Origin: Flexivirga oryzae
Lineage (GTDB): Bacteria; Actinomycetota; Actinomycetes; Actinomycetales; Dermatophilaceae
Assembly: GCF_014190805.1 (NCBI RefSeq)
Contig: NZ_JACHVQ010000002.1
Location: 310,001 to 374,000 of the forward strand
Direction: 5' to 3'
DNA: 64,000 bases
The notes under the pieces are model-generated. The model saw only the letters and a list, made by a program, of their open reading frames with translations. It searched no databases and was not told the DNA's origin. Positions 8,096 through 14,979 of this stretch are shown here, in pieces; positions within the stretch are counted from its first letter, which is position 1, and each line of letters opens with the position of its first letter. The position numbers and the translations under genes are program-made.

Positions 8096-9172
8096 GTGAC
8101 CCGCACCCCCGAAGTCGTCCTCCGCGAAACCCTCGCCGCCGTCGCGCCGGGCACCGACCTGCGTGACGCCCTCGAGCGGATCCTGCGCGGCCGCACGGGT
8201 GCGCTGATCGTCATCGGCCACGACTCGGTCGTCGAAGCCATGTCATCCGGCGGCTTCCCGATCGACATCGAGTTCACCGCCACCCGGTTGCGCGAACTGG
8301 CCAAGATGGACGGCGCGATCGTCGTCAACAGCGACGTCACCCGCATCCTGCGCGCCGCGACCCAGCTGGTGCCCGACCCGAGCATCGAGACCAAGGAGTC
8401 CGGCACCCGGCACCGCACGGCCGAACGGGTCGCCAAACAGACCGGTTTCCCGGTCATCTCGGTCAGCCAGTCCATGCAGATCATCGCGTTGTATGTCGAA
8501 GGTGTGCGCCACGTGATCGAGGGCTCCAACGCGATCATGTCCCGCGCCAACCAGGCGCTGCAGACCCTGGAGCGTTACAAGGCCCGCCTGGACGAGGTAA
8601 CCGGCACCCTGTCCGCGCTGGAGATCGAGGACCTGGTCACCGTGCGTGACGTCGCCAGCGTGCTGCAACGGCTGGAGATGGTGCGCCGGATCAGCGAGGA
8701 GATCAGCGAGTACGTCGTCGAACTCGGCACCGACGGCCGGCTCATCTCACTGCAGCTCGACGAGCTCGTCGGCGGCCTGACCGACGACCGCGAACTGGTC
8801 GTGCGCGACTACGTGGGCGCGGCCCGGGCGGACATGACCGTCGAGGAGGCGCTCACCCGGCTGGGCGACATGAGCTCCACCGAGCTGCTCGACCTGGCCG
8901 CCGGCGCCCGCGCCGCCGGCTTCTCGGTGGTCGGCGACCTGCTCGACCTGTCGGTGAGCCCGCGCGGCTATCGCTTGCTCACCAAGGTGCCGCGCCTGCC
9001 CGGCACCATCGTCGAGCGGCTGGTCGACCACTTCGGCACCCTGCAGAAGCTGCTCGCGGCCGACTTCGACGACCTGATGGCTGTCGAGGGCGTCGGTGAG
9101 AGCCGGGCCCGCGCCGTGCGTGAGGGCCTGTCACGTCTCGCCGAGAGCAGCATCCTCGAACGCTACGTCTGA
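8096..9172 (+). CDS. disA: Diadenylate cyclase DisA (c-di-AMP synthase, DNA integrity scanning)
   Basis: 358 residues. The N-terminal DAC domain has both catalytic motifs, DGA at 72-74 and RHR at 105-107 (SGTRHRTAERVAKQ). It is followed by a helical linker and a C-terminal helix-hairpin-helix DNA-binding domain, LPGTIVERLVDHFG with EGVGESRARAVREG. It makes c-di-AMP from two ATP and is inhibited on branched DNA, which fits its position beside radA. GTG start on a leaderless transcript. MutY starts 13 nt after its stop, so the two are likely cotranscribed. Confidence 0.97.
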   Translation: MTRTPEVVLRETLAAVAPGTDLRDALERILRGRTGALIVIGHDSVVEAMSSGGFPIDIEFTATRLRELAKMDGAIVVNSDVTRILRAATQLVPDPSIETKESGTRHRTAERVAKQTGFPVISVSQSMQIIALYVEGVRHVIEGSNAIMSRANQALQTLERYKARLDEVTGTLSALEIEDLVTVRDVASVLQRLEMVRRISEEISEYVVELGTDGRLISLQLDELVGGLTDDRELVVRDYVGAARADMTVEEALTRLGDMSSTELLDLAAGARAAGFSVVGDLLDLSVSPRGYRLLTKVPRLPGTIVERLVDHFGTLQKLLAADFDDLMAVEGVGESRARAVREGLSRLAESSILERYV

Positions 9173-9185
9173 ACCGAACCCCCGC

Positions 9186-10088
9186 ATGAGCGACGTCGAG
9201 ATACTCCACTCCCGCATCCTCACCTGGTATGCCGCCAACGCACGCCACCTGCCCTGGCGCATCCCGGCCAGCGAATGGCCGTGGCCGGGCGTCGACCGGC
9301 CCTGGGCGGTGCTGGTCTCCGAGGTCATGCTCCAGCAGACACCGGTCGCCCGGGTCGAGCCGGTGTGGCACCGCTGGATGGACCTGTGGCCGACACCGGC
9401 GGCGCTGGCCGCGGCCGCTCCTGGGGACGCCGTCCGCGAGTGGGGCCGGCTCGGCTACCCCCGGCGTGCGTTGCGGCTGCATGCTGCGGCCACCGCGATC
9501 ACCCGCGACCACCGTGGCGCCATACCTGCGGATCTGCTGCAGTTGCAAGCACTTCCGGGCATCGGCAGCTACACGGCGGCGGCGGTCGGCGCGTTCGCCT
9601 TCGGCATCCGGTCGGCCGTGGTCGACGTGAACGTGCGGCGGGCCGAAGCGCGGCTGGTGACCGGCGCCCAGCACCCGGCGCCGAGCCTGACCGCCGCGGA
9701 GACCCGGCTGGCGAACGAGCTGCTCCCCCGGGACAACGCCGACGCAGCAACCTGGAACGTCGCGGTGATGGAGCTGGGTGCCCTGGTGTGCAAGGCGTCC
9801 ACGCCCGCCTGCGGCGAATGCCCGGTGCAGGCGCAGTGTGCCTGGGTGCTCGCCGGCCGGCCCGCGCACGACGGACCACGGCGCACCCCGCAGAAGTGGC
9901 ACGGCACCGACCGGCAGGTGCGCGGCAAGCTGCTGCAGGTGCTCCGGGACGCCTCCGCGCCCGTCCCGCGGGCGGCGCTCGACGTGGTCTGGCACGACGA
10001 GGGTCAGCGCGATCGCTGCCTCGCGTCGCTGGTCGAGGACGGCCTCGTGGAACCGTTGCCGCGGGAGTTGTTCCGCCTGCCGATATGA
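9186..10088 (+). CDS. mutY: Adenine DNA glycosylase MutY (A/G-specific)
   Basis: 300 residues, the usual actinobacterial length. The catalytic Glu46 is in SEVMLQQTPVAR, the helix-hairpin-helix is LPGIGSYTAAAVGAFAFG, and the catalytic Asp147 is in VVDVNVRRAEAR. The [4Fe-4S] ligands are Cys 202, 209, 212 and 218 with the canonical C-x6-C-x2-C-x5-C spacing. A short C-terminal domain remains where longer MutY proteins have a NUDIX-like 8-oxoG reader. It removes A opposite 8-oxoG. The ATG follows disA by 13 nt with little Shine-Dalgarno signal. Confidence 0.96.
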   Translation: MSDVEILHSRILTWYAANARHLPWRIPASEWPWPGVDRPWAVLVSEVMLQQTPVARVEPVWHRWMDLWPTPAALAAAAPGDAVREWGRLGYPRRALRLHAAATAITRDHRGAIPADLLQLQALPGIGSYTAAAVGAFAFGIRSAVVDVNVRRAEARLVTGAQHPAPSLTAAETRLANELLPRDNADAATWNVAVMELGALVCKASTPACGECPVQAQCAWVLAGRPAHDGPRRTPQKWHGTDRQVRGKLLQVLRDASAPVPRAALDVVWHDEGQRDRCLASLVEDGLVEPLPRELFRLPI

Positions 10089-10125
10089 GCGGACGTTCGC
10101 CCGACGAAACAGCCCACGGCACGGT

Positions 10126-10131
10126 TAGAGT
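10126..10131 (+). promoter_or_regulatory. -10 box of leaderless gluconokinase gene
   Basis: TAGAGT with 6 nt (GACCGC) before the ATG at 10138. It matches the disA promoter in 13 of 15 positions through the start codon. Confidence 0.6.
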
Positions 10132-10137
10132 GACCGC

Positions 10138-10689
10138 ATGACTGAGCACCCCGCGGTGAGTGCCGCCGACCGGCCCCAGTTCCTCATCGTGATGGGGGTT
10201 TCCGGCTCCGGCAAGACGACTCTCGCCGAAGGGATCGCCGCGCGGATGGGCTGGTTGTATGCCGAGGGCGACGACTTCCACTCCCAGGCCAACGTCGACA
10301 AGATGGCCTCCGGCACCCCGCTCACCGACGAGGACCGGTGGCCGTGGCTGCGTGCCATCGGCACCTGGATCGACGAGCACGAGCGCGACGGACGCAGCGC
10401 AGTGGTGACGTGCTCGGCGCTGCGGCGCGTCTACCGGGACCTGCTGCGCGAAGGCCGCGAGCACATCCGGTTCGTCTACCTGGAGATCCCCGAGGAGATC
10501 CTGCGCGACCGACTCTCCCACCGCACCGGCCACTACATGCCGCCGTCGTTACTGCCGTCCCAGCTGGCGACCCTCGAGCCGCTGGAGCCGGACGAGCCGG
10601 GTGTTGTCGTGCACGCGCACGACAATCCGGAGGACTCGGTGCGCGAGGCCCTCGACAAGCTCGGCCTGACCGCCGCGGTGACCGACTGA
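10138..10689 (+). CDS. gntK: Gluconokinase
   Basis: 183 residues of the GntK/shikimate-kinase-like P-loop family. Walker A is VMGVSGSGKTTLAEG near residue 19. The substrate loop is EGDDFHSQANVDKMASGTPL, then LTDEDRWPWL and TCSALRRVYRDLLR, with the lid in RLSHRTGHYMPPSLLPSQ. It phosphorylates gluconate to 6-phosphogluconate, feeding the pentose phosphate pathway. It has its own leaderless promoter after mutY. No gluconate permease or GntR-type gluconate regulator is next to it. Confidence 0.95.
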   Translation: MTEHPAVSAADRPQFLIVMGVSGSGKTTLAEGIAARMGWLYAEGDDFHSQANVDKMASGTPLTDEDRWPWLRAIGTWIDEHERDGRSAVVTCSALRRVYRDLLREGREHIRFVYLEIPEEILRDRLSHRTGHYMPPSLLPSQLATLEPLEPDEPGVVVHAHDNPEDSVREALDKLGLTAAVTD

Positions 10690-10736
10690 CATATCCCGTT
10701 GCCGCGCCTCGGGACGGCTGGTAAGTTCTTGCGTTT

Positions 10737-11591
10737 GTGCGCGCGGCCGGTCTTGAATCCCCATCACTCCTGCGCCGCGCCCGTGCAGGGGGTGCGGCCC
10801 GCGCCTACCTGCGCCTCTTCGTCGCCGGTTTCCGGGAGCAGGCCGCTTACCAGCTGGCGATGTTCGGCGGGCTCGTCGCCAACGTCACCTTCGGCTTCCT
10901 GAAGGTCGCCATGCTGTTCGCCACCGTGCGTGCGGCAGGTGGCACGGTCCAGGGTTACGACATCGGCGCCATGAGCGCCTACATCTGGATCTCGCAGGGG
11001 ATGCTCGGATCGATCAACCTCAACGGCCGCATCGACCTCGCCGACCGCATCAAGACCGGGGACGTCGCGGTCGACTTCCTGCGTCCGATCAACGTCCAAC
11101 TGGCAACAGTTGCAACCGAAGCCGGTAAGGCCGTCTTTGCGCTGATCCCGCGTGGGGTGCCGAGCGTGGCGATCGGCGCCCTGGTGGTCGGTATGTCGGC
11201 GCCGGGCACGGCGGCGCCATACCTGTTGGGGGCGGTGAGCCTGCTCATCGGCATCACCGTGTCGTTCTCGACCGTCTACCTGGTTGCCGTCGTTGGCTTT
11301 TGGCTGATCGAGACGCGCGGGATCCAGATCTTCTACATGGTGATCTCGGGCTTCTTCGCCGGCCTCTACGTGCCGATCTCGCTCTTCCCGACCTGGTTGC
11401 TGGTGGTCGCGCAGGCGACGCCGTTCCCGTCGATGATGATGTACCCGATCGACGTGCTGACCGGCCGGGTCACCGGTGCCGCGTCCTACGGGCTGGTCTG
11501 CGCGCAGCTGGGCTGGCTGGCCGTGACGCTGCTCGCCGGTCATCTGCTCACCGTCGCCGGCCGCCGCAAGCTGGAGGTGCAGGGCGGATGA
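10737..11591 (+). CDS. ABC-2 type transporter permease (COG4587-like)
   Basis: 284 residues with about six hydrophobic membrane segments, for example ALVVGMSAPGTAAPYLLGAV and FYMVISGFFAGLYVPI. It resembles the DUF990/COG4587 permeases that always travel with a second permease and an ATPase, both of which follow. Substrate unknown; relatives are often called daunorubicin-type exporters but this is a loose label. GTG start, 9 nt after a TAAGTT box and without a Shine-Dalgarno. A hairpin repeat of the 52-bp family separates it from the next gene. Confidence 0.85.
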   Translation: MRAAGLESPSLLRRARAGGAARAYLRLFVAGFREQAAYQLAMFGGLVANVTFGFLKVAMLFATVRAAGGTVQGYDIGAMSAYIWISQGMLGSINLNGRIDLADRIKTGDVAVDFLRPINVQLATVATEAGKAVFALIPRGVPSVAIGALVVGMSAPGTAAPYLLGAVSLLIGITVSFSTVYLVAVVGFWLIETRGIQIFYMVISGFFAGLYVPISLFPTWLLVVAQATPFPSMMMYPIDVLTGRVTGAASYGLVCAQLGWLAVTLLAGHLLTVAGRRKLEVQGG

Positions 11592-11597
11592 TCCGTA

Positions 11598-11650
11598 CCC
11601 CACGAAGTTTCTCCTCCGCCCCGGTCCCCCGAACACTTCGCGGGGGCCCC
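11598..11650. repeat. Intra-operon hairpin repeat, copy 1
   Basis: Arms CCCCACGAAGT and ACACTTCGCGGGGG frame about 25 nt. Its reverse complement matches the copies at 12487, 19697 and 27148-27257. It fills almost the whole gap between the two permease genes, ending 2 nt before the next start codon. Confidence 0.75.
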
Positions 11651-11652
11651 GA

Positions 11653-12483
11653 ATGAGAAATCCAGCCGAAACTGTCAGCGCACCAAGTCAATTCGCCGGT
11701 TACCGTGCAGTGCTGGCATCCCGGATCCGGTCCCAGCGCAGCTACCGCAGCAACTTCGCCTTCGACCTGGCCAGCTCCGGATTCGTCGGGCTGATCGAGC
11801 TTGCCGAAGTGTGGCTGCTGTTCCACCAGGTGACCGTGCTGGGTGGCCTCACCTTCCAGCAGGTGCTGCTCGTCTTCGGCATCGCGGACCTGTGCAACGC
11901 GGTGGCGGACCTCTTCGTCGGGCACTGCGACACCCTGCCGACATACGTGCGGGCCGGCACGCTCGACGTGTTCTACCTACGTCCGCAACCGCTCCTGCTG
12001 CAACTGATGACCAGCGACATCTCGCTGCGCCGACTCACCCGCGCGGGCGTCGCCCTGGCGTCCCTGCTGATCGGCCTGTCGATCAACGACATCCACTGGT
12101 CGGTCGGCGCGGTCGGCCTGCTCGTCCTGACCATCGTCTCAGCGGTCGCGATCTTCGCGGCGATGTACGTCTGGGCCGCCGGGGTGCAGTTCTTCCTGAT
12201 CCAGGGCGCCGAATTCACCAATGCCTTCGTGTACGGCGGCCGGTATGCCGCCACCCAGCCCGCAGCGGTCTGGTCGACACCACTGAAGGTGCTGTTCGGG
12301 TTCGTCTTCCCGATGGCGCTGTCGGCATACGTCCCGGCGCTGCGGCTGCTCGGTCTGCCCGGCCCGGCCGGACTGCCCACCTGGCTGGCGTGGTGCACCC
12401 CGCTGGCCGCGCTGTGGATCTGGGGTTTCGCGCTGCTGATGTGGCGCCTGGGTGTGCGGCACTACCAAGGAGGGGGCGGCTAG
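11653..12483 (+). CDS. ABC-2 type transporter permease (COG3694-like)
   Basis: 276 residues with about six membrane segments, including IELAEVWLLFHQVTVLGGL, TRAGVALASLLIGLSI and IWGFALLMWRLGV. It carries FFLIQGAEFTNAFVYGGR, a feature of the COG3694 partner permease. With the preceding permease it should form the membrane heterodimer of an exporter. The Shine-Dalgarno region is made by the GGGGGCCCC arm of the hairpin repeat, so folding of that hairpin could control its translation (inference). Confidence 0.85.
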   Translation: MRNPAETVSAPSQFAGYRAVLASRIRSQRSYRSNFAFDLASSGFVGLIELAEVWLLFHQVTVLGGLTFQQVLLVFGIADLCNAVADLFVGHCDTLPTYVRAGTLDVFYLRPQPLLLQLMTSDISLRRLTRAGVALASLLIGLSINDIHWSVGAVGLLVLTIVSAVAIFAAMYVWAAGVQFFLIQGAEFTNAFVYGGRYAATQPAAVWSTPLKVLFGFVFPMALSAYVPALRLLGLPGPAGLPTWLAWCTPLAALWIWGFALLMWRLGVRHYQGGGG

Positions 12484-12486
12484 TCA

Positions 12487-12537
12487 CCCCACGAAGTTCT
12501 CCCCCGCTTCGCTCCTCCGATACTTCGTGGGGACCCC
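12487..12537. repeat. Intra-operon hairpin repeat, copy 2
   Basis: Arms CCCCACGAAGT and ACTTCGTGGGG are a perfect 11-bp inverted repeat with a C-rich loop. It follows the second permease stop by a few nt and lies upstream of the ATPase gene in the same operon. Confidence 0.8.
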
Positions 12538-12578
12538 GACTCTCGTGACAGCGCAGTACTTGAGAGGACAACCTAGAC

Positions 12579-13538
12579 ATGATCATCGAAACTGACCGAC
12601 TGACAAGGGAATTCCGCGTCCGTGGCAAAGGTGCTGCTGCCCTCAGGCGCAACACACTGCGTGCGGTCGACGAACTCCAGCTGCGAGTGTCACCCGGCGA
12701 GTCGCTCGGTTACATCGGTGCCAACGGCGCCGGGAAGTCGACGACGATCAAGATGCTGGTCGGCATCCTGGTGCCGACCAGCGGATCGGTCCGCACCTGC
12801 GGGCTGGATCCGCACCGGGATCGCCGCCGCCTCGCGGCCGAGGTCGGGGTCGTCTTCGGGCAGCGGTCCCAGCTGTGGTGGGACCTGCCGGTCCGCGAGT
12901 CGTTCGACATCCTCGCCGCGATCCACCGGCTGCCCGGGTCGGACGCGCGGAGTCGGACCGCCGAGCTGATCGAGCAACTCGAACTGACCGACTTCCTCCT
13001 CACCCCGGTGCGGCAACTCTCCCTCGGTCAGCGGATGCGCGCCGAGGTGGCGGCCGCGCTGCTGCACCGACCCCGCCTGGTGATCCTCGACGAGCCGACC
13101 ATCGGCCTGGACGTGCTGTCCAAGCAGCGGTTGCGTGAGTTCCTCATCACCGAACGCCAGACCCACGGCACCACGTTGTTGCTGACCACCCACGACATGG
13201 GCGACATCGAGCGGCTGTGTGAGCGAGTGCTCGTCGTCGACCACGGCGCGACGGTGTATGACGGCAGCCTGGACGGCCTGGCCCGCGCTGCCGGGTCGGA
13301 CCGCACCCTCGTGCTGGACTTCGTCGACGCCACGCCCGATCTGACCGGCATACCGCACACGACCCACCTCGGCAGCGAGGTCGCCGGAGCACGTCAGCGG
13401 CTCGCCTTCGACTCCGAGCGGACCACGGCCGCGGCGGTGCTCGCCGCCGTCGGTCAGCAGGCGGAGTTGCGTGACCTGTCCATCGAGGAACCGGACATCG
13501 AGGACGTGGTGCGGCGCATCTACCAGGCGCGCCGCTGA
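12579..13538 (+). CDS. ABC transporter ATP-binding protein of the exporter operon (COG4586-like)
   Basis: 319 residues. Walker A is GANGAGKSTT, the Q-loop is VVFGQRSQLWWDLPV, the signature is LSLGQRMRAE, Walker B is LVILDEPTIGLD and the H-loop is TTHDMGD. The QRSQLWWDLP segment is typical of the COG4586 ATPases found with COG4587/COG3694 permeases. A C-terminal extension of about 80 residues follows. It has its own Shine-Dalgarno, GAGAGGA, 11 nt before the ATG, after the hairpin repeat. Last gene of the three-gene operon. Confidence 0.93.
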   Translation: MIIETDRLTREFRVRGKGAAALRRNTLRAVDELQLRVSPGESLGYIGANGAGKSTTIKMLVGILVPTSGSVRTCGLDPHRDRRRLAAEVGVVFGQRSQLWWDLPVRESFDILAAIHRLPGSDARSRTAELIEQLELTDFLLTPVRQLSLGQRMRAEVAAALLHRPRLVILDEPTIGLDVLSKQRLREFLITERQTHGTTLLLTTHDMGDIERLCERVLVVDHGATVYDGSLDGLARAAGSDRTLVLDFVDATPDLTGIPHTTHLGSEVAGARQRLAFDSERTTAAAVLAAVGQQAELRDLSIEEPDIEDVVRRIYQARR

Positions 13539-13616
13539 CACCCGGCCGGCATACGCACCCTCGCTCGCCCCGCCCGCACCAAACCACGCTCGCCGGTCCA
13601 CGCCCGCAGCAACCCA

Positions 13617-13718
13617 CCGAGAGGACAACATACGCACCGACAGGACACGAAACACGCCGTGGAAAGCGACTTCCCGAGGGGTTTTTCGTGTCCTCTCGGG
13701 AGTTTGTTGTCCTGTCGG
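13617..13718. repeat. Four-motif inverted element B
   Basis: CCGAGAGGACAACA at 13617 and CCGACAGGACACGAAACA at 13637. In reverse, TTTTTCGTGTCCTCTCGG and then TTTGTTGTCCTGTCGG. The inner pair carries the ACACGAAA tail and the outer pair the ACAACA tail, so each arm pairs with its own partner. Located between convergent genes (ATPase and UBP zinc finger). Confidence 0.85.
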
Positions 13719-13752
13719 CAAGAGGGCGTCGGGTGGTGCGGACGGGCACGAG

Positions 13753-14109
13753 TCAGCGGTGGATGAGCTCGGCCCAGTTCGCCGGGACCCGTCCGTCCGG
13801 ACCCGGGACGCTCTGCGCGTCCGGCCGGCTGGTCGGCTCCGCAAGCTCCGGCCCCTCGGCGAATTCCTTCGTCTGATAGTCGAAGAACCAGTCCTCGCCC
13901 GGTTCGAAGCTCTGCACGAAGCGGTGGCCCGTGTCGGTCGCATGGTGCGTGGCGTGCTGGCTCGGTGAGGTGTCGCAACATCCCACGTGCCCGCAGGCGG
14001 CGCAGCGGCGCAGGTGCACCCACCAACCGCCACTCGCCTCGCAGTCCGCGCACCCGGTACCGCTCGGTGCGGCGTCGACGTCGATCTGACTGCTGGTGTT
14101 GTCGCTCAT
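13753..14109 (-). CDS. UBP-type zinc finger protein
   Basis: 118 residues holding one zf-UBP domain. Ligand pattern: CADCEASGGWWVHLRRCAAC, GHVGCCD, then HATHHATDTGHRFVQSFEPG. The C terminus has DWFFDYQTKEFAEGPELAEP. In eukaryotes this domain binds the free C terminus of ubiquitin; the bacterial role is unknown. ATG start 7 nt after a TAGCGT box on the minus strand, so probably leaderless. It is flanked on both sides by four-motif elements (B and C). Confidence 0.88.
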   Translation of the reverse strand: MSDNTSSQIDVDAAPSGTGCADCEASGGWWVHLRRCAACGHVGCCDTSPSQHATHHATDTGHRFVQSFEPGEDWFFDYQTKEFAEGPELAEPTSRPDAQSVPGPDGRVPANWAELIHR

Positions 14110-14137
14110 CGTCACGACGCTAGCGCGTTCCGCCTCG

Positions 14138-14238
14138 CCGAGGGGCTCAGCAAATGCCGACAGGCCTAGAAATGCGGGCGAATAGCCGTCTGGAATACCC
14201 GCATTACTGGGCCTGTCGGTGGTTTGTGGGCCTGTCGG
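14138..14238. repeat. Four-motif inverted element C
   Basis: CCGAGGGGCTCAGCAAATG at 14138 and CCGACAGGCCTAGAAATG at 14157. In reverse, CATTACTGGGCCTGTCGG and GGTTTGTGGGCCTGTCGG, ending at 14238. The inner stem continues as AATGCGGG against CCCGCATT. It lies between the argA-like stop and the UBP gene start, both on the minus strand. Confidence 0.85.
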
Positions 14239-14265
14239 CAAAGGGGTGGCGGGAGGGCGCGGCGG

Positions 14266-14778
14266 TCAGAGGGTCAGCAGCATGCGGTGGTTGCCGAGGG
14301 TGTTGGGCTTGACCCGGTCGAGGTCGAGGAACTCCGCGACGCCCTCGTCATACGACTGCAGCATCTCGGCGTACACATCCGGGGTGACCGGCTCACCGTC
14401 GATCTCGGAGAACCCGTGCTTGGCGAAGAAGCCGACCTCGAAGGTGAGGCAGAAGACGCGCTTGACCGAGAGTTCGCGCGCCCGGTCGAGCAGCTGTGCG
14501 AGCAGCGTGCTGCCGATGCCCTGCCCCTTCTCCATCGGGTCCACGGCGAGGGTGCGGACCTCGGCGACGTCCTCCCACATCACGTGCAACGCGCCGCAGC
14601 CGACCATCCGGTCGCCGCGTTCGACGACGAGGAACTCCTGCACACCCTCGTAGTAGGCCACCGCCGGCTTCGGCACGATCGCGCGCGCATCGACGTACGA
14701 CTTCACCAGGGTGCGGATGCGACGCACGTCCGTGGCAACGGCCGGACGGATCGTGAGCTCGGGGTCGCGCAGTGTCAT
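14266..14778 (-). CDS. argA: N-acetylglutamate synthase-type acetyltransferase (ArgA, Rv2747-like)
   Basis: 170 residues, single GNAT domain without the amino-acid-kinase half of E. coli ArgA. It matches the short actinobacterial enzyme: TIRPAVATDVRRIRTLVKSY at the start, acetyl-CoA motif TLAVDPMEKGQGIGSTLLAQ, then FFAKHGFSEIDG and DLDRVKPNTLGNHRMLLTL at the end. It acetylates glutamate (or glutamine) in arginine synthesis. No other arg gene is nearby. The ATG was chosen over longer frames because upstream codons fall in a repeat. Confidence 0.88.
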   Translation of the reverse strand: MTLRDPELTIRPAVATDVRRIRTLVKSYVDARAIVPKPAVAYYEGVQEFLVVERGDRMVGCGALHVMWEDVAEVRTLAVDPMEKGQGIGSTLLAQLLDRARELSVKRVFCLTFEVGFFAKHGFSEIDGEPVTPDVYAEMLQSYDEGVAEFLDLDRVKPNTLGNHRMLLTL

Positions 14779-14819
14779 GACGACATCTTTCCGCAACGGC
14801 GGGTATGACGTGACAGGTG

Positions 14820-14891
14820 CCCAACCAGCGACCGTCGCCGGCTGCGCACGGGTCCCGGCGCGAACCGCGCACCCAACCAGCGACCGTCGCC
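14820..14891. repeat. 20-bp direct repeat pair, 52 bp apart
   Basis: CCCAACCAGCGACCGTCGCC at 14820-14839 and again at 14872-14891. The intervening sequence is GC-rich and unremarkable. The 52-bp offset equals the period of the tandem arrays elsewhere, but the CCCCAGTGGGG core is missing. Confidence 0.7.
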
Positions 14892-14925
14892 ACCTCGGCA
14901 CCCCGCGCGAAGCGGGTATGACGAA

Positions 14926-14956
14926 GGGGCCGCGCGGATCAACTCCGCGCGGCCCC
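14926..14956 (-). terminator. Terminator of clpC
   Basis: Perfect 13-bp stem GGGGCCGCGCGGA / TCCGCGCGGCCCC with a 5-nt loop, 24 nt past the clpC stop on the minus strand. Confidence 0.8.
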
Positions 14957-14979
14957 TCGGCAGACAGCTACGCCGATCG

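Noticed and set aside
12560..12575. Single copy of the four-motif element motif (TTGAGAGGACAACC) before the ATPase gene
   Set aside because: Only one copy, and GAGAGGA serves as the Shine-Dalgarno; similarity is probably chance.
14820..14891. Third array of the 52-bp repeat family
   Set aside because: The offset is 52 bp, but the CCCCAGTGGGG core is absent and only two copies exist.
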